A program made the translations under genes and the position numbers. A model generated the notes under the pieces. That model was not told the origin of the DNA, did not search any database, and saw nothing but the letters and a program-made list of their open reading frames with translations. Source: Archaeoglobaceae archaeon (GTDB lineage: Archaea > Halobacteriota > Archaeoglobi > Archaeoglobales > JdFR-42). From it: a DNA stretch of 15,454 nucleotides. The DNA is taken from positions 1 to 15,454 of the forward strand of contig WAJW01000161.1 of assembly GCA_015523685.1 (NCBI GenBank), given 5' to 3'. Positions 7,557 through 13,919 of the stretch are shown one piece after another (within the stretch, counting starts at the first letter, position 1; each line of letters begins with the position of its first letter).

Positions 7557-8112
7557 GAACATCCCTCCTGCAGAGTTTCTTCATGAACCAGTCTTTATCC
7601 TTGCCTTCCATCTCTCCAATGATCTGACAGATCTCCATTCTCTTCTCCTCATCAATTCTGACCGCAACAATACCTTCAGAGGGCTGACCATATAAAACTA
7701 TCGAGCCCTCCGGGAGAAGCATCGCAAGTGGAAGAACACTGAGGTCTTCCTCTCCATCAACAACAACCTTCACCCTTGTTTCCTTAACAGCTTTTTCCAG
7801 AGATAAAACCAGATCGGATGTGATTGTCCCGGCAGGATTTCTGGCTCTTAGCTCTGAAAAATCACAGCATTCTATAAGTTCCTTTATATTCTCGTCAACT
7901 TCTCTTCTCATGGTTTTCCCATCTATCACCGCAATATCTGGCATCTTTCCTGCCCGCATCATGTTGTAAAATACGACATCACCGACCACAGCAACAAAAC
8001 TGGCATTATCCAGTTCTTCCATATCCTCAAAAATCCCTGCACCGTTCCCCCTGTAGAGCTTTCCAAGAGGTGATTTAAGCCTCTCTCTGACGTGCGATGG
8101 AAGTACAAGCAT
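7546..8112 (-). CDS. GTP-dependent dephospho-CoA kinase (DUF359/COG1909)
   Basis: This enzyme phosphorylates dephospho-CoA with GTP in the last step of archaeal CoA synthesis and is unrelated to bacterial CoaE. The 188-residue protein begins MLVLPSHVRERLKSPLGKLY, the usual family start, and has VVGDVV (42-47), PDIAVIDGKTMRR (58-70), RNPAGTI (91-97), VVDGEEDL (117-124) and VLYGQPSEG (139-147), the conserved DUF359 blocks. In-frame ATGs exist at 8142, 8121 and 8112. The ATG at 8121 overlaps the Spt4 stop as ATGA, but GGTGAG abuts it. The ATG at 8112 has that site 9 nt upstream and matches the family best, so it is chosen. The enzyme is regularly found between Spt4 and S24e in archaea. Confidence 0.9.
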   Translation of the reverse strand: MLVLPSHVRERLKSPLGKLYRGNGAGIFEDMEELDNASFVAVVGDVVFYNMMRAGKMPDIAVIDGKTMRREVDENIKELIECCDFSELRARNPAGTITSDLVLSLEKAVKETRVKVVVDGEEDLSVLPLAMLLPEGSIVLYGQPSEGIVAVRIDEEKRMEICQIIGEMEGKDKDWFMKKLCRRDVHGN

Positions 8113-8117
8113 GTCTT

Positions 8118-8303
8118 TCATCTCACCTTTATTGCATACCATCCCGGCACCTTTATTCCCATTTTCTGTGCTATTTTCGATCTGGATGGATCAATAACAA
8201 GAACAAATCCGCTCCAGTCCCTGCTCAGATCTCTGGTTCCACACACGGGACAGGTAAGTTCACGGGTTATATACCCGCAGTTTTTACAGGCAGACTCCTT
8301 CAT
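8118..8303 (-). CDS. spt4: Transcription elongation factor Spt4 (RNA polymerase subunit E'')
   Basis: Spt4 forms a heterodimer with the NusG homologue Spt5 and closes around RNA polymerase to raise processivity. The 61-residue protein has an N-terminal zinc ribbon C6-x2-C9 and C18-x2-C21, followed by the DWSGFVLVIDPSRSKIAQKMGI block that defines the archaeal protein (IDP...S.IA). It starts with an ATGA overlap with the Rpo7 stop and an AGAGGG site just upstream. Length and motifs are complete. Confidence 0.95.
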   Translation of the reverse strand: MKESACKNCGYITRELTCPVCGTRDLSRDWSGFVLVIDPSRSKIAQKMGIKVPGWYAIKVR

Positions 8304-8863
8304 CCCTCTTTCCTCTCCTTCTCCCTTTCCGCCTCAATCCAGGATAAATTTCCAAGACCGGGCTGTCTCATCGTGAGTCCTATCTTACTGCTCCTCGGCT
8401 CCCTCTCATTGAGACTTACAGCAACTATTCTGGCCCTCACCCTGTCTCCCTCGCTGATGCTCATTCCGCTCTCTTTCCCGATCAGTCTTCTGTTCTTCTC
8501 ATCATATACGATATAGTCGTCCATTATCTGGCTCATATGCAGTAGAGCATCGAGAGGGCCGATAGAAACAAATGCCCCGAATTCCACAACCTCAACAACC
8601 TTACCCTCAACAATTTCCTGGAGGAGGGGTTTGAATCCCAGGGCTGTGAAAACCACGTCGAAGTATACAGCACCGTCTCCTTCAAGAATTCTACCCTCTC
8701 CTATCTCCTCGATGGACAGGATTGCGATTATGACTCCATACTCCTTATCAACGGTACCTTCAAACCGCTCCCAGAGGATATCCCGTATTACCTCTTCGAG
8801 GTCCTCTCCAAATCTGCTTGGTGGAACTCTGACGGAATCCCTTATTTTCAGCCTTACATACAT
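8300..8863 (-). CDS. rpo7: DNA-directed RNA polymerase subunit Rpo7 (E')
   Basis: Rpo7 forms the stalk of archaeal RNA polymerase with Rpo4 and takes part in open-complex formation and RNA binding. The 187-residue protein starts MYVRLKIRDSVRVPPSRFG and has an N-terminal RNP-like tip domain, the linking EIVEGKVVEVVEFGAFVSIG segment and a C-terminal S1 domain (about residues 80-165, with LLHMSQIMDDY and GLTMRQPGLG). It aligns along its length with M. jannaschii RpoE'. A longer frame from a TTG at 8896 is rejected: that TTG touches the TATA box, and the ATG at 8863 has GGGGGAG 4 nt upstream. The gene is first in the rpo7-spt4-DPCK-S24e-S27ae-kae1-bud32-DUS run. Confidence 0.95.
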   Translation of the reverse strand: MYVRLKIRDSVRVPPSRFGEDLEEVIRDILWERFEGTVDKEYGVIIAILSIEEIGEGRILEGDGAVYFDVVFTALGFKPLLQEIVEGKVVEVVEFGAFVSIGPLDALLHMSQIMDDYIVYDEKNRRLIGKESGMSISEGDRVRARIVAVSLNEREPRSSKIGLTMRQPGLGNLSWIEAEREKERKEG

Positions 8864-8896
8864 CTTTCTCCCCCGGCTGGAAGACAGGTCATCCAA

Positions 8897-8907
8897 CTAA
8901 TATTTAA
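8897..8907 (-). promoter_or_regulatory. TATA box of the rpo7 operon
   Basis: On the minus strand this reads TTAAATATTAG, a good archaeal TATA element, with a purine-rich BRE-like stretch (CAAAAG) immediately upstream. Counting 25-27 bp from its centre puts transcription start near 8875-8877, leaving a short leader that contains GGGGGAG and the ATG at 8863. It shows that rpo7 and its followers can be transcribed independently of the aIF2-gamma and PIN genes. Confidence 0.7.
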
Positions 8908-8958
8908 CTTTTGAGGATTCTTCAGCTTTCCGAACACAAAAATTGCCCTCATAGTTCA

Positions 8959-9351
8959 TCAGATTTTTTCATTCAGGATTTTCAGATTTCTTATGTAAAT
9001 TACAGGTATTCCCGATGACTTCGCTCTCCTCCTCAATTCCCTGTCATTTGTAAACACTGAAGCACCTTCCCTTTCTGCGATATATATTACCGAATCGTCT
9101 GCACTTCCTGAAGGTGAATCAACAACCCTCAATTTTTCAATAAATTGAAGGGCAACTCTTGATGCTTTTGAAGCTTTTCCACCCTTTTCAGACAGTTTTT
9201 CAATTTCTTCAAGCACTGCCCCGGGAACGATGAAATCGGTATATCCCAGGCCTCTCAGCTCTTCAAATATGTCTATTTTAAGCTCTTCAATTGACAGAAG
9301 AGCATTTGTATCGAGAACTACTTTATTATTCCGGCTCCTATCAATCTCCAT
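8959..9351 (-). CDS. PIN-domain endonuclease, Fcf1/Utp24-like (rRNA processing)
   Basis: The 130-residue protein is a single PIN domain. Conserved acidic residues are visible in VVLDTNALL (D14), VLEEIEKL (E48/E49), GSADDSVIYIAE and FTNDRELRRRAKS. The spacing DIFEELRGLGYTDFIVPGAVLEE and the basic, non-toxin context resemble archaeal relatives of Fcf1/Utp24, the nuclease that cleaves pre-18S rRNA in eukaryotes. There is no antitoxin-like partner, and the gene overlaps the end of aIF2-gamma by 34 bp, so a housekeeping role in ribosome maturation is more likely than VapC-type toxicity. GGAG 5 nt before the ATG supports the start. PIN assignment firm; rRNA role inferred. Confidence 0.85.
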   Translation of the reverse strand: MEIDRSRNNKVVLDTNALLSIEELKIDIFEELRGLGYTDFIVPGAVLEEIEKLSEKGGKASKASRVALQFIEKLRVVDSPSGSADDSVIYIAEREGASVFTNDRELRRRAKSSGIPVIYIRNLKILNEKI

Positions 9352-10562
9352 CGTGCTCCTATCCTTCTGCTTATAGCAACTCTCGAACCCTTCTCAACGC
9401 ACACCGGCCTTTTGAGTTTCACTTCAGCAATGTCATTTCTGGCACTCGTAACCACACCGAGGGTGGTGGCAGTCCCTATGGTTAACATGAGGGCCTCATT
9501 GGATCTTATGTTTTCCACCTCAACTTCCTCCCTCATACCCACAACTCTCTCAAGCAACTGCACTTCCATGGTGAAATTATTGAGGGTTTCGGGCAGTTTT
9601 CCGGGCTTACCAACAACATTTCCAACAAGTGAGTCGCTTTTGGTGAGATAGGGATCAAGTTTTGTTCCCACTCCGATGAGACCTCCCGGAGTTGCCTCAT
9701 CCACCATTTTCCCACTTGCCATTATACCCGTTATCTCGGTTACGAGGGGCTGATAAAATGTCTTTCCTTCGGAATCAACCTTTATGCCTGGTTTTATTTC
9801 GATTTCATCTCCGACGCTGAGTTTACCCTGACTCAAACTTCCGCCCAGGACACCACCCCTGAGATCTTCCGGTCTGGTTCCCGGTTTGTTTACGTCGAAT
9901 GATCTCGCAACGAGCATTAATGGGTCCTTTGTTAGATCTCTCTCTGGAGTGGGGATGTGATCCTGGATTGCCTTTATAAGGACATCTATGTTTACCTTTT
10001 GCTGTGCGGAGATGGGTATTATCGGGGAATTCTCCGCGACCGTACCTTCAATAAAAGATTGAATCTCCCTGTAATGTTCTTTAACCCTCTCAAGGGGGAC
10101 TATGTCGATTTTATTCTGAACAACCACTATATTTTCGATACCAACTATGTTTAAGGCCATCAGATGCTCTTTTGTCTGGGGCTGAGGACAGGGTTCATTT
10201 GCCGCAATGACAAGAAGGGCTCCATCCATTATTGCAGCACCTGAAAGCATGGTTGCCATGAGGGTCTCATGACCGGGAGAATCGACGAAGGAGACTGTCC
10301 TCAGTATCTCTGTCTCGACATTGTGAACAGGGCAGATTTCTGCAACCATATACGCCTTATAACCTTCACACTCGGGGCATTTTCTGAAGGTTGCATCTGC
10401 ATATCCCAATCGGATGGAGATTCCTCTTTTAAGCTCCTCACTGTGTCTGTCCGTCCAAACTCCGCTCAACGCACTGACGAGGGTTGTCTTTCCGTGATCG
10501 ACATGACCGACAACTCCGATGTTGACTTCCGGCAGGGGTATCTCTTTTCCCATAAGAATCAT
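9318..10562 (-). CDS. eif2g: Translation initiation factor aIF2 subunit gamma
   Basis: aIF2-gamma is the GTPase that carries initiator methionyl-tRNA to the small ribosomal subunit. The protein (414 residues from the first ATG) has G1 GHVDHGKT (19-26), the switch-1 region RGISIRLGYAD, G3 DSPGHE (94-99), G4 NKID (150-153) and SAQ (G5), then two beta-barrel domains ending RRIGARWRLIGAGIIK. The zinc knuckle inserted in the G domain reads CPEC (62-65) and CPVH (77-80), so the usual fourth cysteine is histidine. ATGs at 10562 and 10553 are both possible. No Shine-Dalgarno is seen, and the TATA box 20-28 bp upstream suggests a leaderless message. Confidence 0.95.
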   Translation of the reverse strand: MILMGKEIPLPEVNIGVVGHVDHGKTTLVSALSGVWTDRHSEELKRGISIRLGYADATFRKCPECEGYKAYMVAEICPVHNVETEILRTVSFVDSPGHETLMATMLSGAAIMDGALLVIAANEPCPQPQTKEHLMALNIVGIENIVVVQNKIDIVPLERVKEHYREIQSFIEGTVAENSPIIPISAQQKVNIDVLIKAIQDHIPTPERDLTKDPLMLVARSFDVNKPGTRPEDLRGGVLGGSLSQGKLSVGDEIEIKPGIKVDSEGKTFYQPLVTEITGIMASGKMVDEATPGGLIGVGTKLDPYLTKSDSLVGNVVGKPGKLPETLNNFTMEVQLLERVVGMREEVEVENIRSNEALMLTIGTATTLGVVTSARNDIAEVKLKRPVCVEKGSRVAISRRIGARWRLIGAGIIK

Positions 10563-10580
10563 AGAATGCCATGGTGCAAT

Positions 10581-10589
10581 CTATTTAAA
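10581..10589 (-). promoter_or_regulatory. TATA box of the aIF2-gamma gene
   Basis: The minus strand reads TTTAAATAG preceded by AACC, a BRE/TATA-like pair. Its centre lies about 23 bp from the ATG at 10562 and 32 bp from the ATG at 10553, so the transcript should start at or within a few bases of the coding sequence. Confidence 0.6.
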
Positions 10590-11088
10590 GGTTTTCTATT
10601 CCTTTTCCGCTGATTATTTTTGCATAAAGTTTACAGATATCTCAGGTAACCGTCAGCAGATCAGGTGGGGTGAGATACAGACACGTTCTCTCAATTGACT
10701 CGCAGTATTCCATGGTATCTCTTTCTCCTTAGATGCTGAACTGTCCTTCCAGTCAGGCTTTTTCACTGAGAAAAGCGGTTTTCAATCCTTTTCTGAAGGG
10801 TAAATAAAAATCCATCATGGATTGAGGAGCAGTACTGCGAGATTGAGGCATAGGCCAGAGTATCCATCCAGGTATATGCAGAGAACGTCGCCGGAGGCAT
10901 TGTTCTGAAGCAAGTGTTCAAAACTCCCTCCCGCATCTTAAATCCTCCGCCGGCTTATTTCAAGTATAAACGCCCAACAGAATCTCTCTTTCCTTCCCTG
11001 GCCACCAGAAGTTAAAATGATTATACCAGAAGCAGAGCGATGAGGGGAAAAGCAAAATCTTTTTCATGAAACAACCAAATTCGATCAT
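10590..11088. other. Gene-poor region of about 0.5 kb between aIF2-gamma and peroxiredoxin
   Basis: No gene with recognisable homology is seen here. The best candidate is a 57-codon minus-strand frame (10936-10763) that has GGAGG 7 nt before its ATG and a TATA-like TTTATACTT above that. Its composition (many Ser, Thr, Phe and Cys) is unlike the neighbouring proteins. A second mini-frame of 23 codons follows on the same strand near 10712, also with AAGGAG upstream. Coding-like stretches in other frames are broken by stops, so the region may be debris of a lost gene. No tRNA, repeat array or transposase motif was found. Confidence 0.4.
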
Positions 11089-11133
11089 CATATGACTTTT
11101 TTATATTTCACTTTGCAATTCAAAAGTCTTATG
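11089..11133 (+). promoter_or_regulatory. Peroxiredoxin promoter with inverted repeat flanking the TATA box
   Basis: CATATGACTTTT (11089-11100) and AAAAGTCTTATG (11122-11133) are inverted copies with one mismatch in 12, separated by 21 bp. A TATA-like TTTTTTATATTTC spans about 11097-11109. The predicted start, about 26 bp on, falls in the right arm near 11129. A dimeric regulator bound to both arms would cover the TATA box and the start site. The protein is unknown; the arms do not match a redox-regulator operator I can name. Confidence 0.5.
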
Positions 11134-11165
11134 AATATGGTTTTAAGAATATGTGGGGTGGTATC

Positions 11166-11624
11166 GTGGATTATCTTGATATAAAAGTTCTGGATGAAGA
11201 CAATCAGGAAAAGCCCCTGAAGGAGCTTGTTCTAGGCAGATGGACGGTTCTATATTTCTACCCAAAAGACAACACTCCCGGATGTACCACAGAGGCAAAG
11301 GAGTTCACGGAAGTACTTCCCGAATTCGAAAAGCTCGGAGTCAAGGTCATTGGTGTTTCCCAGGACTCCCCCAGCAGTCATCAGAGATTCAGAGAAAAAC
11401 ACGGGCTTGGAGTAGAGCTGATCAGCGACCAGAGTGCGGAGCTTCACAAAGCATTTGGAGCATGGGGGAAGAAGAAATCCCGCGGAAGAGAATACGAGGG
11501 GGCCATAAGGAGCACGTTCATCCTGAACCCGGATGGAAAGGTTGTATGGAAGAAAATGAACGTTCGGGCGAAGGGACACGTTGCGGAAGTTCTCGAAGAG
11601 GTAAAAAGGCTGGTTAATGGGTAA
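11166..11624 (+). CDS. bcp: Peroxiredoxin, PrxQ/Bcp type, with a single cysteine
   Basis: The protein reduces hydrogen peroxide and organic peroxides through a peroxidatic cysteine. The thioredoxin-fold signature YFYPKDNTPGCTTEA (C40) is clear, and GVSQDSPSSHQRF, ISDQSAELHKAFGAWG, STFILNPDGKVVW complete the Bcp pattern. Length (152 residues) is normal. C40 is the only cysteine: the resolving cysteine that many PrxQ proteins have five residues later is lysine here, so recycling would need an external thiol. A GTG at 11166, 4 nt after GGGGTGG, is taken as the start; an ATG at 11151 in the same frame lacks a ribosome-binding site. The gene is monocistronic. Confidence 0.9.
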   Translation: MDYLDIKVLDEDNQEKPLKELVLGRWTVLYFYPKDNTPGCTTEAKEFTEVLPEFEKLGVKVIGVSQDSPSSHQRFREKHGLGVELISDQSAELHKAFGAWGKKKSRGREYEGAIRSTFILNPDGKVVWKKMNVRAKGHVAEVLEEVKRLVNG

Positions 11625-12083
11625 TGCTGGTATTGATAACCCACGAGCGAAGTTGAGGATTCAGCACTTCAATCCGGGCCGTACTGAGACGCGCAGGAAA
11701 CAGGATACTGCGGTTGCAACCACAAAAAAACGCGACAGCCATCCATACAGGTTCAAAAACCCTGTCAATTATGTCTGAAAGCAGTTCCCCGTTAGCCACA
11801 ATCTCCGTCTCGTTTTCATGGATAAAATGCTTGCATGCTGAACTCCGTAAACCTCTCTCACCACTTCAGTAATCCTTGACAAATTAAAAAAACTGATCAG
11901 AAAGATGAAATTTAAGGAGGAAAAAGCTGTTCTGAATGCCCATATTATTCTGGAAAGAATTTGAGAGTTTTGATGGTTCCCATATATAAGGATGTCACCG
12001 ATCCGGACAGGACATGAGTTCAGGGAAAGGATGTTGAGATTATTCCACTCAAAGAATCCATCTCACCCATTGTCCACATGGCT
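11625..12083. other. Region without an intact gene between peroxiredoxin and threonine synthase
   Basis: The two flanking genes converge on this stretch of about 460 bp. An interrupted plus-strand frame runs from 11916 to 12098: 33 codons containing CSEC and VPIYKDVTDPDRT, a TGA at 12015-12017, then 26 codons containing GKDVEIIPLKES, ending 15 bp inside the threonine synthase gene. A strong AAGGAGG lies at 11914-11920. A minus-strand open frame (61 codons, GTG at 11799) and a short frame with ITEVVREVYGVQH just upstream look mildly coding-like. None was recognised. A plausible reading is remnants of decayed genes. Confidence 0.35.
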
Positions 12084-13289
12084 TCATTTATCCGTTGATA
12101 TTGCCCTTCTTATTTCATTTATGTCAGGATCGACCTCAAGCGGATTATCGCAGACAGAGATAATCTCCTCAGGGTCTTTGAGAAGATGACCCGTGACCAC
12201 GCAAACAACATCATCGTCCCTGGAGATCTCTCCCCTCTCAATGAGTTTTTTCAATCCTGCTATCGATGCAGCACTTGCTGGTTCAACTCCTATACCCTCG
12301 ATTCTTGCCAGATCCTTCTGAGCGCTGATTATCTCTTCATCAGACACGCTTAAGGCAACTCCACCTGACTCCCTGATGGCTTTCAGAGCCTTGACGGCAT
12401 TAACGGGATTTCCTATCCTGATTGCGGTTGCAAGGGTTTCAGGGGAACCATATGGAATTATATCGCTCATACCATTTTCATAGGCATCGACGACAGGTCT
12501 GGCGCCCTCAGCCTGAATTCCGGTCATTCTGGGGACGGAATCTATGAATCCAAGTTCCCTCAGTTCATTGAACCCCTTATAAATGGCGGAAATATTTCCC
12601 GCATTGCCCACGGGCAGAACTATTCTTTCAGGAACATACCCGAGTTCATCCACTATCTCAAAGGCAATTGTCTTCTGGCCCTCAAGCCTGAAGGGATTTA
12701 GAGAATTGAGGAGATAAAATCCCAGCCTGTCAGCGACAGCCCTGACAAGCTCAAGAGCTATATCAAAATTTCCCCTGATGGCGAGGACCTTTGCCCCGTA
12801 AATGAGGGCCTGTGCCACCTTTCCCATTGCCACCTTTCCCTTTGGAAGTAAGACAACCGCCACAAGCCCACCCTTTGCTGCATACATTGCCATTGATGCT
12901 GAAGTATTGCCGGTTGACGCACATGCAACCGCGGTTCTGCCGAGCTCAATGGCCTTTGTCACCCCGACGGTCATCCCCCTGTCCTTGAAAGAGCCGGACG
13001 GATTCATACCCTCATGCTTTACAAAGAGATTTTCAATTCCATATACCTTCCCGAGTTTTTCACATCTGTAAAGGGGAGTTCCACCTTCATTTATCGTGAC
13101 GGGATCGGTGGTAACAGGTAGAAGGTCTCTGTACTTCCATACCTTCATTCCCCTGCCATCAAGCTTAAAATTTATTTCAAGAGAATCAAGATCGAACCTC
13201 ACCTCCAGCAGTCCACCACACTCACACGTGTATATCACCGTATCCGGGTCGTACTCTTTTCCACACTCGATACATGCAAGGGTGTACAT
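12084..13289 (-). CDS. thrC: Threonine synthase (PLP-dependent)
   Basis: The enzyme converts O-phosphohomoserine to threonine. The 401-residue protein has an N-terminal zinc-ribbon-like segment (C6, C9, C22, C24), the strand INEGGTPLY, the PLP lysine in NPSGSFKDRG (K102), STGNTSASMAMYAA (substrate and cofactor loop), the phosphate-binding LPVGNAGNISAIYKGF and EPASAASIAGL near the end. It is the short archaeal/bacterial form. The frame is open to a GTG at 13304, but that lies upstream of the predicted transcription start; the ATG at 13289 is about 5 nt into the transcript and starts the conserved sequence. Single gene, divergent from hdrCB. Confidence 0.95.
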   Translation of the reverse strand: MYTLACIECGKEYDPDTVIYTCECGGLLEVRFDLDSLEINFKLDGRGMKVWKYRDLLPVTTDPVTINEGGTPLYRCEKLGKVYGIENLFVKHEGMNPSGSFKDRGMTVGVTKAIELGRTAVACASTGNTSASMAMYAAKGGLVAVVLLPKGKVAMGKVAQALIYGAKVLAIRGNFDIALELVRAVADRLGFYLLNSLNPFRLEGQKTIAFEIVDELGYVPERIVLPVGNAGNISAIYKGFNELRELGFIDSVPRMTGIQAEGARPVVDAYENGMSDIIPYGSPETLATAIRIGNPVNAVKALKAIRESGGVALSVSDEEIISAQKDLARIEGIGVEPASAASIAGLKKLIERGEISRDDDVVCVVTGHLLKDPEEIISVCDNPLEVDPDINEIRRAISTDK

Positions 13290-13315
13290 CCAATCACATC
13301 TCACAACACGGTTGA

Positions 13316-13323
13316 ATTTATAA
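13316..13323 (-). promoter_or_regulatory. TATA box of thrC
   Basis: The minus strand reads TTATAAAT within an A/T-rich block. Its centre is about 31 bp upstream of the ATG at 13289, which predicts a message with a leader of only a few bases and no Shine-Dalgarno site. Confidence 0.6.
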
Positions 13324-13410
13324 TTTAGGGTATATCTGACATGAATGAAATCACAATACTGCCCGGATTAAGGATAGAATGTTCAGATGTGAAACCGGAC
13401 TCTATCATGG

Positions 13411-13436
13411 TTTTCAGTTATGCTTTGAGCTGAAAA
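13411..13436. repeat. Inverted repeat in the thrC-hdrC intergenic region
   Basis: TTTTCAG (13411-13417) and CTGAAAA (13430-13436) are perfect 7-bp inverted copies with a 12-bp spacer. The right arm ends about 11 bp upstream of the hdrC TATA box and the repeat is some 90 bp from the thrC TATA box, so it would suit a regulator of hdrCB. It lies outside both transcripts, so it is not a terminator. Confidence 0.4.
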
Positions 13437-13446
13437 AAACAGTTAA

Positions 13447-13456
13447 CTTTAAAATC
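13447..13456 (+). promoter_or_regulatory. TATA box of hdrCB
   Basis: CTTTAAAATC is a TATA-like element. Its centre lies about 29 bp upstream of the GTG start of hdrC, which has no Shine-Dalgarno site. The transcript is therefore expected to begin within a few bases of the start codon. Confidence 0.5.
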
Positions 13457-13479
13457 TTCAAAAAATAAACTATAATCCT

Positions 13480-13911
13480 GTGCTGAAAGATGAGGAGATT
13501 GTGAGGTCAAAGAGCTGTATTCAGTGTGGAACATGTGTTGCGAGCTGTTACTCCAGCAGGGACACAGCTCTTAGTGTGAGAAAAATCATAAATGACTTTA
13601 TCAAAACCGGTAAGATTCCTGAAGACGAAACTGCCCTTTACTGTTCAACATGTTACTCCTGTCAGGAGAGATGCCCCAGAGGTATTCAGATAACTGAAAT
13701 CCTCTTTCATATAAGACGGAGGCTGGCTGAGAGGGAAATTCCCGAAGGCCTCATGCCATTTTACAACAGTCTTAAGAGGTATGGAATCGGTGTACCACCC
13801 GAAGAACAACACCTCAAACTCAGAGAGAAACTTGGACTTGAAAATTATTCAGTGCAGTTCAGAAAGGAAGATATGAAGGAGATCAGGGAAATTTTCAGGA
13901 GGCTGAAATAA
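13480..13911 (+). CDS. hdrC: Heterodisulfide reductase subunit C (HdrC-like ferredoxin subunit)
   Basis: HdrC carries two [4Fe-4S] clusters that pass electrons to HdrB. The 143-residue protein has C13-x2-C16-x2-C19-x3-C23 and C55-x2-C58-x2-C61-x3-C65-P, linked by the SVRKIINDF segment typical of HdrC, and a helical C-terminal part (RRRLAEREIPEG). It is at the short end for the family. The start is GTG at 13480; no other start suits the frame and the TATA distance agrees. hdrB follows after 8 bp. No hdrA is in the window, so the partner flavoprotein must be elsewhere or the pair works with another complex. Confidence 0.9.
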   Translation: MLKDEEIVRSKSCIQCGTCVASCYSSRDTALSVRKIINDFIKTGKIPEDETALYCSTCYSCQERCPRGIQITEILFHIRRRLAEREIPEGLMPFYNSLKRYGIGVPPEEQHLKLREKLGLENYSVQFRKEDMKEIREIFRRLK

Positions 13912-13919
13912 TCAGAGAG

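Noticed and set aside
8097..8516. 139-codon plus-strand open frame opposite rpo7, spt4 and the dephospho-CoA kinase
   Set aside because: It spans the junctions of three well-conserved minus-strand genes and has low-complexity Ser/Leu-rich sequence typical of an antisense shadow.
8625..8645. GGTTTGAATCCC-like T-arm sequence suggesting a tRNA
   Set aside because: It lies within the conserved coding sequence of rpo7, and no acceptor stem or anticodon arm can be paired around it.
8938..8966. TGATGA followed by CTGA on the minus strand as a C/D-box sRNA
   Set aside because: The TGATGA is the double stop of the PIN gene, and no D'/C' pair with the right spacing is present between it and the CTGA.
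8959..9351. PIN protein as a VapC toxin of a toxin-antitoxin pair
   Set aside because: There is no small antitoxin gene next to it. It overlaps aIF2-gamma and its sequence is closer to the Fcf1/Utp24 type.
10590..12083. Insertion-sequence remnant around the peroxiredoxin gene
   Set aside because: Weakly transposase-like peptides were seen on the minus strand, but no catalytic triad, terminal inverted repeats or target-site duplication could be found.
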